From contig NZ_CP049199.1 of assembly GCF_011045195.1 (NCBI RefSeq), positions 3,658,001-3,722,000 on the forward strand: a DNA stretch of 64,000 nucleotides. The letters are read 5' to 3'. The notes under the pieces were generated by a model. It saw only the letters and a program-made list of their open reading frames with translations. It ran no database searches and had not been told where the DNA came from. This DNA is from Caulobacter soli. Lineage in GTDB: Bacteria > Pseudomonadota > Alphaproteobacteria > Caulobacterales > Caulobacteraceae. This document shows positions 37,215-47,900 of the stretch, piece after piece; position 1 is the first letter of the stretch; each line of letters opens with the position of its first letter. Made by a program: the position numbers and the translations under genes.

Positions 37215-39584
37215 CTAGAACTTCGTCTTCAGACGGAAGCCCCAGGTCCGCGGCGCTTGATACACCGCGGTCCAGACGGGCGTGTAGTTCGGCACGCCCG
37301 CGGCGCCGGCGCCGGTCTTGATGTTCTTGTTCTCGAGGTTCTGGACGAAGGCCTCGACCGACCAGGGCTTTTCCGCTGGTTCGTAACGCAGGGTCACGTC
37401 CGTACGGGTGTAGCTCTTCTGTTGGTCCGGGGCGCCCTGGTTGAAGTAGGACAGCCAGCTCTTGCTTTCGAAGTGCGTGGCGATCCGCGGGACGATCCGG
37501 CCATTGGCCAGTTCGAAGGTGTGCTCGTAGGCCACCGTGCCCGAGAAGTGCGGGGCGTGGGGCAGTTGGTTGCCCTTCAGCTGAACCGCGTGGGCCGCGT
37601 CGTTCGGACCGATGCGGCCGTCGGCCGCCGTCAGTTCGTCCAGCTTGGTGTCCTGGTAGGTCGCCGAGATCTGCAGGCGGTCGACGGCCGTCAGATTCGC
37701 CGCCAGTTCAGCCTCGAAGCCGTAGGCTTGAGCACCCTTGGCGTTCGTGGTGATGACCTGCGACTTGTCGACGGTGCCATCCGCCTTGAACGTCGTCAGC
37801 ACCTGGTTGACCTGGTAGCCCTTGAAGTCCTCGTAGTAGGCCGCGAGGTTCAGGGTCGCCCGACCGTCCAGGAAGCGGATCTTCGAACCGGCTTCGTAGT
37901 TGGTGATCGTTTCCGGGTTGGCCAGCAGGCCGCCGTCTTCGATGTTGCCCGACTTGAAGCCGGTGCTGACGCTGGCATAGGCCAGGACGTCATCGGTCAC
38001 GTCGAAGTCGGCGCGGCCCAGCCAGGTGAACTTGTCCCAGCTGCCCTTCACGTCGTTCTTGCCGATGCTGTAGCCGGGGCCCAGCAGAGCCAGCAGTTGA
38101 TCGGCGGTGGCGCCGCGATCCTGGCCGAAGATGCCGGCATTGCAGTGCGCGGCGGTGTCGACCAGCAGACAGCTGCTCAGACCGTTGAAGGTGACGTTCC
38201 GGCCGCCTTGGTCCTGCTTGGTGTCGTCGGTGTAGCGCAGGCCCGCCGTGACGCGCAGGCGGTCATTGACGTGCCAGACGGCTTGACCGAACGCGGCCTT
38301 GGATTCGACCGTGCGCTTGGCCTGGATGAAGCTGCCCGACCAGCTCATCGGACCATCGCGATAGCCGTCACGGCCGTCGATGTCGAAGCGGATCGAGTTG
38401 TCTTCGTGGCTGTAGTAACCGCCGACGATCCAGTCGACGGTGTTCTCGCCTTGCGACTTCAGCTGGATTTCGTGGCTCCAGGCGTCGTTGCGCGACCAGA
38501 CGGTGTTGTTCTCGCCGAAGCCGCCCTGGGTCAGGGAGCCGTTGGGCTGGGTCACGCCCAGGATGCCGCCGTCGGCGTCGCTGTCGGCGTTACCGCCCAC
38601 GCGTTGCCAGCCGGTGACGTAGGTCAGGCCGACCTTGTCGCTGATGGAATAGTCCATCGTGCTGCGCACGCCGTACGAGAAGCGATCGCTGACGGGCGCG
38701 GTGTCGATCAGGGCCGACCACTTCTTCTGGCCGGCGCGCGGATTCTGGGCCAGGGCGATGACCGGGGCGCCGGTGTCCTGGTAGCCCTCGACATTGACGT
38801 TCCAGCTGAACTTTTCGTTCGGCTTCCAGAGGGCGCTGAGGCGCGCCGAACGCTGATCCTGAGCGTAGTATTTCTTGCCGTCAGTGACGAAGGCCGAAGG
38901 GTTGATGCCCGCGATGGTCGGCGGACGCTGGAAGTCGACATAGCCGTCGTGACGCTCGGTGATCGCCGCCAGACGCAGGGCGAAGGTGTCCGAGACCGGC
39001 AGGTTGACCGCGAAGCGGGCGCCGAGACGGTTGTACGAACCGGCCACGACCTCGGCGTTGCCGTAGTAGTCGCCCAGGGTCGGCTTGGCGGTGCGGATGC
39101 TGACAGCGCCGACCGTGGCGTTACGGCCAAACAGCGTGCCCTGCGGACCGCGCGCCACTTCGACAGCGTCCACGTCATACATCAGCACGGCCGCGCCTTG
39201 GGCGCGCGGCGAGTAGATGCCGTCGACATAGATGGCGACTTCCGGGTCGGCCACTTCGGTATAGGCGGTGTCGTTGCCGATGCCGCGCATGGTGATCAGG
39301 ATCGCGCCCTGGTCGCCTTGCTGGTTGATGGCCATCGACGGCACGAACTTGGCCAGATCGGTGACGTCCTTGACCTGATTACGGTCGAGCTGGCTTTGGC
39401 CGAAGGCGCTGATGGCGATCGGGGTGTCTTGCAGATTGGTCTCGCGCTTGGTGGCGGTGACCGTGATTTCTTCGAGTTGGGTGCTGTCGGCGGCGGCCGG
39501 AGCCGTTTGAGCCTGGACAGCGGTTGCGGCGATCATGGCCGCCACGGCCGACGAACCAGCCAATAGGGTTCTGCGGAGCTTCAT
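37215..39584 (-). CDS. TonB-dependent receptor
   Basis: The 789-residue outer-membrane protein starts MKLRRTLLAGSSAVAAMI with a signal peptide ending at VQAQT. A TonB-box-like LEEITVTATKRETNLQDTPIAISAF leads into the plug domain (RGPQGTLFGRNATVGAVSI), then a 22-strand barrel ending in Phe (FRLKTKF). Genes for a secreted GH3 and a halogenase flank it, so it likely imports a plant-derived oligosaccharide or aromatic-linked sugar. A LacI-type operator lies in its promoter. Confidence 0.93.
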   Translation of the reverse strand: MKLRRTLLAGSSAVAAMIAATAVQAQTAPAAADSTQLEEITVTATKRETNLQDTPIAISAFGQSQLDRNQVKDVTDLAKFVPSMAINQQGDQGAILITMRGIGNDTAYTEVADPEVAIYVDGIYSPRAQGAAVLMYDVDAVEVARGPQGTLFGRNATVGAVSIRTAKPTLGDYYGNAEVVAGSYNRLGARFAVNLPVSDTFALRLAAITERHDGYVDFQRPPTIAGINPSAFVTDGKKYYAQDQRSARLSALWKPNEKFSWNVNVEGYQDTGAPVIALAQNPRAGQKKWSALIDTAPVSDRFSYGVRSTMDYSISDKVGLTYVTGWQRVGGNADSDADGGILGVTQPNGSLTQGGFGENNTVWSRNDAWSHEIQLKSQGENTVDWIVGGYYSHEDNSIRFDIDGRDGYRDGPMSWSGSFIQAKRTVESKAAFGQAVWHVNDRLRVTAGLRYTDDTKQDQGGRNVTFNGLSSCLLVDTAAHCNAGIFGQDRGATADQLLALLGPGYSIGKNDVKGSWDKFTWLGRADFDVTDDVLAYASVSTGFKSGNIEDGGLLANPETITNYEAGSKIRFLDGRATLNLAAYYEDFKGYQVNQVLTTFKADGTVDKSQVITTNAKGAQAYGFEAELAANLTAVDRLQISATYQDTKLDELTAADGRIGPNDAAHAVQLKGNQLPHAPHFSGTVAYEHTFELANGRIVPRIATHFESKSWLSYFNQGAPDQQKSYTRTDVTLRYEPAEKPWSVEAFVQNLENKNIKTGAGAAGVPNYTPVWTAVYQAPRTWGFRLKTKF

Positions 39585-39650
39585 TCTTCATCCCTCCCTG
39601 CGGCGCGATCCTTTGTGGTCGCGACTTGCGTCTTGTGAATAGCTACAGTA

Positions 39651-39664
39651 CGACAACGTTGTCA
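39651..39664 (-). promoter_or_regulatory. LacI-type operator between the TonB receptor and GH3 genes
   Basis: The perfect palindrome GACAACGTTGTC (39652-39663) has the central CG typical of LacI operators and fits TGnnAnCGnTnnCA in all but the first base. It lies 67 bp upstream of the receptor start and 135 bp upstream of the GH3 start. Confidence 0.6.
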
Positions 39665-39798
39665 ATCAGCTATGTATTTACGCCTTAGTTCACGATCGTT
39701 TTCAATGTGTCGTGAATAGTTGAAGATAGTCGCCGATCCGGAAGGTTTGGCAAAGAACTCCGCGCGTATAGCCTAAGAAATAAGTGGGAGGAAAAAGA

Positions 39799-42048
39799 AT
39801 GAAGCGACAGCAAATGCGGGGCCTGGTGATGGCCCTGATGCTGACCACGGCGCTGCCGACGGCCGCCGCTCATGCCCAGGCTGCGACCGCGAGCGCGTCG
39901 AAACCTTGGATGAACGCCAAGCTGACCGCCGATCAGCGCGCCGACCTGATCGTTGCCCAAATGACGCAGGACGAGAAATTGACCCTGGTGTTCGGCTATT
40001 TTGGTTCGAACCAGGAGAAACCAAAGTTCACGCCACACGCCGAGGCCCGCATGGGCTCGGCCGGCTACATCCCCGGAATCGCGCGCCTGGGCGTGCCGCC
40101 GCAGTGGGAAACCGACGCCGGCGTCGGCGTCGCCACCCAGCGCGAATCGAGCGACCCGTATCTGGAACGCACCTCCCTGCCCTCGGGCATCGCCACCGCC
40201 GCGACCTGGAACCCCGAACTGGCCTTCAAGGGCGGCGCGATGATTGGTTCGGAGGCTCGCTCCTCGGGCTTCAACGTCCAGCTGGCCGGCGGGATCAACC
40301 TGGCCCGCGAGCCGCGTAACGGCCGCAACTTCGAATATGGCGGCGAGGATCCGCTGCTGGCCGGGACCATCGTCGGGGCCCAGATCCGCGGCATCCAGTC
40401 CAACAACATCATCTCGACCATCAAGCACTGGGCGCTGAACGGCCAGGAGACCGGCCGCATGACGGTCAGCTCCAACATCGGCGACCAGGCCGCCCGCCAG
40501 TCCGACTTCCTGGCCTTCGAGTTCGCGATCGAGAACGCCAGCCCCGGCTCGGTGATGTGCGCCTACAACCGCATCAACTCGACCTACGCCTGCGAGAACG
40601 ACTGGCTGCTGAGCGAGGTCCTCAAGAAGGACTGGGGCTACAAGGGCTATGTGATGTCCGACTGGGGCGGCACGCACTCGACCGCCAAGGCGGCCAATGC
40701 GGGACTGGACCAGGAGTCGGCCTATACCTTCGACAAGCAGCCCTTCTTCGGCGCGCCGCTGAAGGCCGCCCTGGCCGACGGCTCGGTGTCGCAAGCCCGC
40801 CTGGACGACATGGTCCGGCGCATCACCCGCTCGATGTTCGCCCACGGTCTGTTCGACCACCCGGTGGTCAAAGGCCCGATCGACTACGCCGCCCACGGCA
40901 AGGTCACCCAGGCCGACGCGGAAGAGGCCATCGTCCTGCTGAAGAACGACGGCGGCCTGCTGCCCATCGCCAAGACCGCCAAGAAGATCGTCGTCGTCGG
41001 CTCGCATTCCGACGTCGGCGTGCTGTCGGGCGGCGGCTCCTCGCAGGTGTTCCCGGTCGGCGGCATGGCGGTGAAGGGCCTGGGCCCCAAGGGCTTCCCC
41101 GGCCCGATCGTCTACCACCCCTCCTCGCCGCTGAAGGCGTTGCAGGCCAGGAACCCGGGCGCGCAGTTCGTCTATGACGACGGCTCCGATCCGGCCGCCG
41201 CCGCCAAGGCCGCCGCCGGCGCCGATCTCGTCATCGTCTTCGCCCACCAGTGGGCGGCCGAGTCGCAGGACTATTCCCTGACCCTGGCCGACAATCAGGA
41301 CGCCCTGATCGACGCCGTCGCCTCGGCCAATTCCAAGACCGCCGTGGTCCTGGAAACCGGCGGCCCGGTGCTGATGCCGTGGCTGTCCAAGGTCGGCGCC
41401 GTGGCCGAGGCCTGGTATGCTGGCACGAACGGCGGTGAGGCCATCGCCCGCGTGCTGACCGGCGAGGTCAATCCGTCGGGCCGCCTGCCGATCACCTTCC
41501 CGCAAAGCGCCGACCAGTTGCCGCGTCAGACGATCGACTGCGACCCGGCCAAGCCGGAAGACTTCTGCGACGTCGACTACAAGATCGAAGGCGCCGCCGT
41601 CGGCTACAAGTGGTTCGACCAGAAGGGCCACAAGCCGCTGTTCGCCTTCGGCCATGGCCTGTCCTACTCGACCTTCGGCTACAGCGGCCTGAAGGCCAGC
41701 GTCGTCGGCGACAAGCTGACCGTCAGCTTCACGGTCAAGAACACCGGCAAGACGGCCGGCAAGGACGTGCCGCAGGTCTATGTCGGCCCCAAGGCGGGTT
41801 CGGGTTGGGAAGCGCCGCGCCGCCTGGTCGGCTTCAAGAAGGTCGACCTGGCTCCGGGCGCGACCACCAAGGTCAGCGTCACCGTCGATCCGCGCCTGCT
41901 GGCGACCTTCGACTCCAAGGCCAAGACCTGGATCATCGCCCCCGGCGCCTACGAGGTGTCGCTGGGCGCTTCGTCCCGCGACCTAGGCGCCAAGGCCGAC
42001 GTGACCCTGGCGGCAAAGACGCTGCCGGTGTCGTACGACGGCAAGTAG
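39799..42048 (+). CDS. GH3 family glycoside hydrolase, secreted
   Basis: The 749-residue protein starts MKRQQMRGLVMALML after GGGAGGAAA, with a signal peptide ending near HAQAA. Domain order is the GH3 barrel (TDAGVGVATQ near 105; STIKHWALNG with KH near 209-210; nucleophile Asp288 in YKGYVMSDWGGTHS), the alpha/beta sandwich (about 380-580) and a fibronectin-III-like C-terminal domain (FAFGHGLSYSTFGYS). It is a beta-glucosidase or beta-xylosidase. The xylose/arabinose setting favours xylo-oligomers. Confidence 0.93.
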   Translation: MKRQQMRGLVMALMLTTALPTAAAHAQAATASASKPWMNAKLTADQRADLIVAQMTQDEKLTLVFGYFGSNQEKPKFTPHAEARMGSAGYIPGIARLGVPPQWETDAGVGVATQRESSDPYLERTSLPSGIATAATWNPELAFKGGAMIGSEARSSGFNVQLAGGINLAREPRNGRNFEYGGEDPLLAGTIVGAQIRGIQSNNIISTIKHWALNGQETGRMTVSSNIGDQAARQSDFLAFEFAIENASPGSVMCAYNRINSTYACENDWLLSEVLKKDWGYKGYVMSDWGGTHSTAKAANAGLDQESAYTFDKQPFFGAPLKAALADGSVSQARLDDMVRRITRSMFAHGLFDHPVVKGPIDYAAHGKVTQADAEEAIVLLKNDGGLLPIAKTAKKIVVVGSHSDVGVLSGGGSSQVFPVGGMAVKGLGPKGFPGPIVYHPSSPLKALQARNPGAQFVYDDGSDPAAAAKAAAGADLVIVFAHQWAAESQDYSLTLADNQDALIDAVASANSKTAVVLETGGPVLMPWLSKVGAVAEAWYAGTNGGEAIARVLTGEVNPSGRLPITFPQSADQLPRQTIDCDPAKPEDFCDVDYKIEGAAVGYKWFDQKGHKPLFAFGHGLSYSTFGYSGLKASVVGDKLTVSFTVKNTGKTAGKDVPQVYVGPKAGSGWEAPRRLVGFKKVDLAPGATTKVSVTVDPRLLATFDSKAKTWIIAPGAYEVSLGASSRDLGAKADVTLAAKTLPVSYDGK

Positions 42049-42057
42049 ACCACGACC

Positions 42058-42083
42058 GGGGACATGCGCTCGCGCATGTCCCC
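42058..42083. repeat. 26-bp GGGGACA palindrome, copy 2
   Basis: Perfect palindrome ten bases after the GH3 stop: outer arms GGGGACA/TGTCCCC, inner TGCGC/GCGCA around TC. May also end both convergent transcripts. Confidence 0.75.
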
Positions 42084-42095
42084 ATTCCGTGCTGG

Positions 42096-43148
42096 CTATT
42101 TCGGGGCCGGCCCCGTCGAGGCCCGCACCATCAGCTCGAACGGCACTAGAGTGCTGCCGCCGCCCAGCTTGTCGCCGCTGGCGCTGGCGTTGATCAGCAG
42201 ATCGGCCGCCATCTCCGCCATCTTGGCCACGGGCTGACGCACCGCCGTCAGCGGCGGCACGCTCATGCGCACGCCGATGGCGTCGTCGAAGCTGACGATC
42301 GACAGATCCGCCGGAATGCGCATGCCCCGCCCCTGGGCGACGCTGACCACGCCCAGCGCCATCTGGTCGTTGGACGCCAGGATCGCGGTCGGCGCCTCGG
42401 GCAGGCCGAGCAGCGCGGTCGCCCCCGCCACCCCGGCCTCGAAGGTGAAATCGCCCTTGAAGACGTAGGCCTCCGGCACGGGAATTCCGGCCGCCTCCAT
42501 GGTGGCCTGAAACATCTCGACCCGCTCGATCGAGGACGAGAATCGATAGTCGCCGGCGATCATGCCGATGCGGGTGTGGCCCAGACCCAGCAGGTGCTTG
42601 GTCGCCTGCCGCGCCGCGGCGCGATCGTCCATGTAGACCCGAGGCCCCTGCCCACGCACCGGCGTGTTCAGGCGCACGAACGGGATATTGCGCTTCTTCA
42701 GCGCGCCCAGCACCACCGGGTTCTCGCAATTGGGCGGGGTCAGGATCACGCCGTCGGGTTGCAGGGACGACAGCACCGCCGTGATCTGCCGCTCCAGTTG
42801 GTCCGACTCGCGGTCGACCAGCTCGAACATCAGGTGATAGCCCGACCGCTCACAGCGCAGCATGGCGCCGTACAGCATCTGGTCGATCCACTCGTTGCCG
42901 CGCTCGCTGCGCCAATTATCCAGGGTCAGGCGACGGTCGTTGAACGCCACCAGCAGGTAGGATCGCGACCCGGCCATGGTCCGCGCCGCCTTGCTAGGGC
43001 TGTAGCCCAGCTTGTCGACGGCCTCGAGCACGCGGGCCTTCAGATCTGGCGTGACGTTGGGCTCGTTGTTGAGCACCCGCGACACCGTCTTGACCGACAC
43101 GCGCGCCTTCTCGGCGACATGGATGATCGTGGCCGGCCGCTTCGCCAT
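42096..43148 (-). CDS. LacI family transcriptional regulator
   Basis: The 350-residue repressor begins MAKRPATIIHVAEKARVSVKTVSRVLNNEPNVTP, a standard LacI headpiece, followed by the hinge SPSKAARTMAG and a two-lobed sugar-binding domain. It is divergent from the KGSA dehydrogenase gene, 136 bp away, with an operator match between them. By position it should control the dehydrogenase, itself and perhaps the TonB receptor/GH3 promoter. Ligand is likely a pentose or oligosaccharide. Confidence 0.94.
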   Translation of the reverse strand: MAKRPATIIHVAEKARVSVKTVSRVLNNEPNVTPDLKARVLEAVDKLGYSPSKAARTMAGSRSYLLVAFNDRRLTLDNWRSERGNEWIDQMLYGAMLRCERSGYHLMFELVDRESDQLERQITAVLSSLQPDGVILTPPNCENPVVLGALKKRNIPFVRLNTPVRGQGPRVYMDDRAAARQATKHLLGLGHTRIGMIAGDYRFSSSIERVEMFQATMEAAGIPVPEAYVFKGDFTFEAGVAGATALLGLPEAPTAILASNDQMALGVVSVAQGRGMRIPADLSIVSFDDAIGVRMSVPPLTAVRQPVAKMAEMAADLLINASASGDKLGGGSTLVPFELMVRASTGPAPK

Positions 43149-43229
43149 TCAGAATCCGTTTCCCCCGAGGTTTCAGCCAGGGTAACCGGGGCGAAACAGT
43201 CTGTCTGCCCCCACGCCGCTTGACGACAA

Positions 43230-43243
43230 TGGGAGCGGTATCA
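43230..43243 (+). promoter_or_regulatory. LacI-type operator upstream of the KGSA dehydrogenase gene
   Basis: TGGGAGCGGTATCA fits TGnnAnCGnTnnCA exactly and ends 41 bp before the dehydrogenase ATG; the LacI gene start is 81 bp to the left. Confidence 0.6.
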
Positions 43244-43284
43244 TTTAAGACTGCTCCAACGACTACGACACGAGGGATCGCGCC

Positions 43285-44862
43285 ATGACCATCACCGGTG
43301 AACTTCTGATCGACGGCGGCGCTCGCGCCGGGACCGGCGGCCCGATCCTCGCGGTCGACCCCAGCACCGGCGGCACGCTGGACGTGACCTTCGGCGGCGC
43401 GACCAAGGCCGACCTGGACGAGGCGGCCGCCCTCGCCGCGGCGGCCTTCGGCCCGTACCGCGCCACCTCGCCCGAACAGCGCGCGGTGTTCCTGGAAACC
43501 ATCGCCGCCAAGATCGAAGCGATCGGCGACGACCTGATTGTTCGCGCCATGGCCGAGACCGGCCTGCCCCGCGCACGCCTCGAAGGCGAGCGCGGCCGCA
43601 CCATGGGCCAGCTGAAGATGTTCGCCGGCGTGCTGCGCGACGGCGGCTGGCTGGAAGCCCGCATCGACCCGGCCCAGCCGGACCGCAAGCCGCTGGCCCG
43701 TCCGGACCTGCGCCTGCGCAACGTGCCGCTCGGCCCGGTGGCCGTGTTCGGCGCCTCCAACTTCCCGCTGGCCTTCTCGGTGGCCGGCGGTGACACCGCC
43801 TCGGCCCTGGCGGCCGGCTGCCCGGTCGTGGTCAAGGCTCACCCGGCTCACCCCGGCACCTCGGAACTGATCGGCCGCGCCGTCCAGGAAGCCGTCAAGG
43901 AAGCCGGCCTGCCGTCGGGCGTCTTCGCCCTGCTGCACGACGCCGGCATCGAGATCTCGCAAGGCCTGGTCGCCGATCACCGCATCAAGGCCGCCGGCTT
44001 CACCGGTTCGCGCCGCGCCGGCCTGGCCCTGCTGGCCATCGCCCAAGGCCGTCCCGAGCCGATCCCGTTCTACGCCGAGATGAGCAGCATCAACCCCGTC
44101 CTGCTGCTGCCCAACGCCCTGAAGGCGCGCGGCCCGGCCATCGCCCCGGACTTCGTCGCGGCTCTGACCCAGGGCGCGGGCCAGTTCTGCACCAATCCCG
44201 GCCTGCTCCTGGCCATCGACGGCCCCGAGCTTGACGCCTTCCTGGCCGCCACCGCCGAGGTGATCGCCAAGGCCCCGGCCGGCCAGATGCTGACCCCCGG
44301 CATCTGCAAGGCCTACACCGGCGGCGTGAAGGCGCTGTCGGAAACCTCGGGCGTCGCCGAAGTCGCCCACGGCCTGGAAGGCGGCCACGGCCAGGGCCGC
44401 GCCTCGCTGTTCAGCGTCGACGCCAAGACCTTCCTGGCCACGCCGCACCTGCAGGACGAAGTGTTCGGCGCCGCCTCGCTGGTGGTCCGCGCCAAGGACC
44501 TGGCCGAGCTCACCGCCGTGATCTCGGCGCTGGAAGGCCAACTGACCATCGCCGTGCACATGGACGAGGCCGACACCGACCTCGCCCGCGCCCTGCTGCC
44601 GGCTCTGGAGCTGAAGGCTGGTCGCGTGCTGATCAACGGCTTCGGCACCGGCGTCGAGGTCGGCCACGCCATGGTCCACGGCGGCCCGTTCCCCTCGACC
44701 TCGGACAGCCGCTCGACCTCGGTCGGCTCGCTGGCCATCTTCCGCTTCCTGCGCCCGGTCTCGTACCAGAACCTGCCGGCGGCCCTGCTGCCGGTGGAAC
44801 TGCAGGACGCCAATCCGCTGGGCATCGCCCGCCGCGTGGATGGCAAGGTTCAGTTGGCCTAA
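43285..44862 (+). CDS. Alpha-ketoglutarate-semialdehyde dehydrogenase, NADP type
   Basis: A 525-residue aldehyde dehydrogenase of the 2,5-dioxovalerate dehydrogenase group: [62 protein letters not shown], and the catalytic Cys in [12 protein letters not shown]. It oxidises alpha-ketoglutarate semialdehyde to alpha-ketoglutarate, the last step of non-phosphorylative pentose (or sugar-acid) breakdown. It complements the dehydratase and AraD1 proteins encoded 13-17 kb to the left. Confidence 0.9.
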   Translation: MTITGELLIDGGARAGTGGPILAVDPSTGGTLDVTFGGATKADLDEAAALAAAAFGPYRATSPEQRAVFLETIAAKIEAIGDDLIVRAMAETGLPRARLEGERGRTMGQLKMFAGVLRDGGWLEARIDPAQPDRKPLARPDLRLRNVPLGPVAVFGASNFPLAFSVAGGDTASALAAGCPVVVKAHPAHPGTSELIGRAVQEAVKEAGLPSGVFALLHDAGIEISQGLVADHRIKAAGFTGSRRAGLALLAIAQGRPEPIPFYAEMSSINPVLLLPNALKARGPAIAPDFVAALTQGAGQFCTNPGLLLAIDGPELDAFLAATAEVIAKAPAGQMLTPGICKAYTGGVKALSETSGVAEVAHGLEGGHGQGRASLFSVDAKTFLATPHLQDEVFGAASLVVRAKDLAELTAVISALEGQLTIAVHMDEADTDLARALLPALELKAGRVLINGFGTGVEVGHAMVHGGPFPSTSDSRSTSVGSLAIFRFLRPVSYQNLPAALLPVELQDANPLGIARRVDGKVQLA

Positions 44863-44877
44863 ACGCCCGCAACGAAC

Positions 44878-44903
44878 GGGGACAGGCGCATGCGCCTGTC
44901 CCC
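44878..44903. repeat. 26-bp GGGGACA palindrome, copy 3
   Basis: Perfect palindrome 15 bases after the dehydrogenase stop: outer GGGGACA/TGTCCCC, inner GGCGC/GCGCC. It lies between convergent genes. Confidence 0.75.
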
Positions 44904-44909
44904 GACCCG

Positions 44910-47900
44910 TTAGCGCCCGTAGCCGCCGCCGCCCGGCGTCTCGATCACGATCGAATCCCCAGCCGCGACCTCGATTGCATCGGTCGCGCCCAGCGCCTGA
45001 ACCGAGCCGTCTACCCGTTCGACCCGCGCTGAACCCAGCTTTCCTTCACCACCGCCCGCCAATCCGAACGGCGCCACGCGTCGCCGGTTTGACAACAGGG
45101 TCGCCGTCATCGGCTCGCGGAAGCCGATCTTCCGCACCACCCCGTCACCACCGTGATGCGCGCCCGCCCCGCCGGAGCCACGCCGGATCGAGAACGCCTC
45201 GACCAGCACGGGATAGCGGCTCTCCAGCACTTCCGGATCGGTCAGGCGGCTGTTGGTCATGTGGGTCTGGACCGCGTCGGCGCCGTCGAAGTTGGGCCCC
45301 GCCCCCGCGCCGCCGCAGATCGTCTCGTAATACTGCCGCCGCGCGTCGCCAAAGGTGAAGTTGTTCATCGTCCCCTGAGCCGCGGCCATCACGCCCAGCG
45401 CGCCGTAGAGGGCGTCGACCACCACCTGGCTGGTTTCGACATTGCCGGCCACCACCGCCGCCGGATAGCGCGGCCGCAGCATCGAGCCTTCGGGGATCAC
45501 CAGCTCGACCGGCCGCAGGCAGCCGTCGTTCATCGGGATCTCGTCGTCGACCAGGGTGCGGAAGACGTAGAGCGCCGCCGCCCGACAGATCGAGGCCGGG
45601 GCGTTGAAATTGGTCGGGACCTGGTCGCTGGTGCCCGTGAAATCGACCCGTGCCTTGCGCGCCGCGCGGTCGACGGTGATCGCCACCTTCACCACCGAGC
45701 CGTCGTCCAGCTCATAAGCGAAGTCGCCGTCCGTCAGGGTCGCCAGAACCCGCCGCACGGCCTCCTCGGCGTTGTCCTGCACGTGGGCCATGTAGGCCTC
45801 GACCACGTCCTGGCCGAACTCGGCGACGAGACCTGTCAGCGACTCGGCTCCACGGGCGCAGGCCGCCACCTGGGCCTTGAGGTCGCCGATGTTCTGGTCG
45901 GGATTGCGGGCCGGCCACTTGCTCGAGGCCAGCAGGGCCCGGACCTCGGCCTCCAGGAACCGCCCGCCCTCGACAAGCAGGAAGTTCTCGATCAGCACCC
46001 CCTCCTCTTCGACCGTGCGGCTGCTGGGCGGCATCGAGCCTGGGGTGACGCCGCCGATGTCGCCCTGGTGACCGCGCGCGGCGACGTAGAAGGTCAGCAC
46101 GCCGGCCGCGTCGAACACCGGCATGACCACGGTCACGTCCGGCAGGTGAGTGCCGCCGTTGTAGGGCGCGTTGAGCATGTAGACGTCGCCGGGCTTCAGC
46201 CCCCGGCCGTCATGCAGGCGATCGTCACGGATAGCCCGCACGCTGTCGCCCATCGAGCCCAGATGCACCGGCATGTGCGGGGCGTTGGCGATCAGGTTCC
46301 CGTCGCGGTTGAACAGGGCGCAGGAGAAGTCCAGCCGTTCCTTGATATTGACCGAATAGGCGGTGTTCTGCAGGGCGAAACCCATCTCCTCGGCCACGGC
46401 CATGAACAGGTTGTTGAACACCTCCAGCATCACCGGATCGGCCTTGGTCCCGGCCGCTTGGCGCGGGGCCAGGGGTACGACGCGGTCGATGATCAGGTTG
46501 CGGTGCAGGTCGACCGTCGCGCGCCAACCGGGTTCGATCACCGTGGTGCCGGTCGCCTCGCGCACGATGGCGGGGCCCGGCACCTCCCAGCCGATCGGCA
46601 GGGCGGCGCGGTCGAAGACCGGCGCGGCGTGCTCGGCCCCGGCCATGCGGACGGGCAGGGTCGCCAGCGACTCGGGAATGGTCTCCGCGCTCAAGCCCAG
46701 GTCCGGCGCCGCCCCGGCGTCGGCATGGCCAATGGCCTCCACGGCCAGCGCCTCGACCACCAAGGCCGAGGCCGGCGAGACGAAGCCGAAGCGGCGCTGA
46801 TGCAGGGCCTCGAACCTCTCGCGCACCGCTCCCGCGTCGCCCAACGGCACGCGCAGCGGGGTGTCAGTCCCAGCATACTTGACCAACAGGCTCGCGACCG
46901 TCTCAACGCGGACCAGCGGCACATCCTGGGCCCACAATGCGGCCTCGGCTTCGCCCGCCAGCGCGGTGACCTGGACGGCGAGATCGGCGGCGGCGTCCGC
47001 CAGAGGCCGCTCGACAGTCGCCTCGCGCAAGGTGCGCAGGTCAGCCAGACCCATGCCGTAGGCGCTCAGCACCCCGGCGAACGGATGGATCATCACCTCG
47101 GTCATGCCCAGGGCGTCGGCCACCAGGCAGGCGTGCTGACCGCCCGCCCCGCCGAAACAGGCCAGGACGTACTTGGTGACGTCGTAGCCGCGCTGGATCG
47201 AGATCTGCCGCACCGCCTTGGCCATGTTCTCCACGGCGATGGTCACGAAACCTTCGGCGATCTCTTGCGGCGTCATCGCCTTGCCGGTGGCGGCCAGGAT
47301 GTCGTCCGCCATCGCCTCGAAGCGCGCCACGACGATGTCGCGATCCAGGCGCTGGTCGGCGTTCGGGCCGAACACCGCCGGGAAGAAGTCCGGAGACAGT
47401 TTGCCGAGCATGACGTTGCAGTCGGTCACCGTCAGCGGCCCACCCCGTCGGTAGCAGGCCGGACCGGGATTGGCCCCGGCCGAGGCCGGTCCGACCCGGA
47501 ACCGCGCGCCGTCGAACGAGCAGATCGAGCCGCCGCCGGCCGCCACGGTGTGGATGTTCATCATCGGCGCGCGCATCCGCACCCCGGCCACCACGGTCTC
47601 GTAGGCCCGCTCGTACTCGCCGGCGAAGTGGCAGACGTCGGTCGAGGTGCCGCCCATGTCGAAGCCGATCACCCGCTCGAACCCGGCCTGGGCGGCCGTC
47701 TTGGCCATGCCCACCACGCCGCCGGCCGGGCCGGACAGGATCGCGTCTTTGCCCCGGAAGGCGTGGGCGTCGGTCAGGCCGCCGTTGGACTGCATGAAGA
47801 GGAGTCGGGTCTTGCGCCCCAGAGCATTGGCGACCTTGTCGACATAGCGGCGCAGGATCGGCGACAGATAGGCGTCGACCACCGTGGTGTCGCCCCGCCC

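Noticed and set aside
42994..44679. 561-codon minus frame
   Set aside because: Gly/Gln/Ala/Arg-rich shadow of the KGSA dehydrogenase gene, a result of high GC3.
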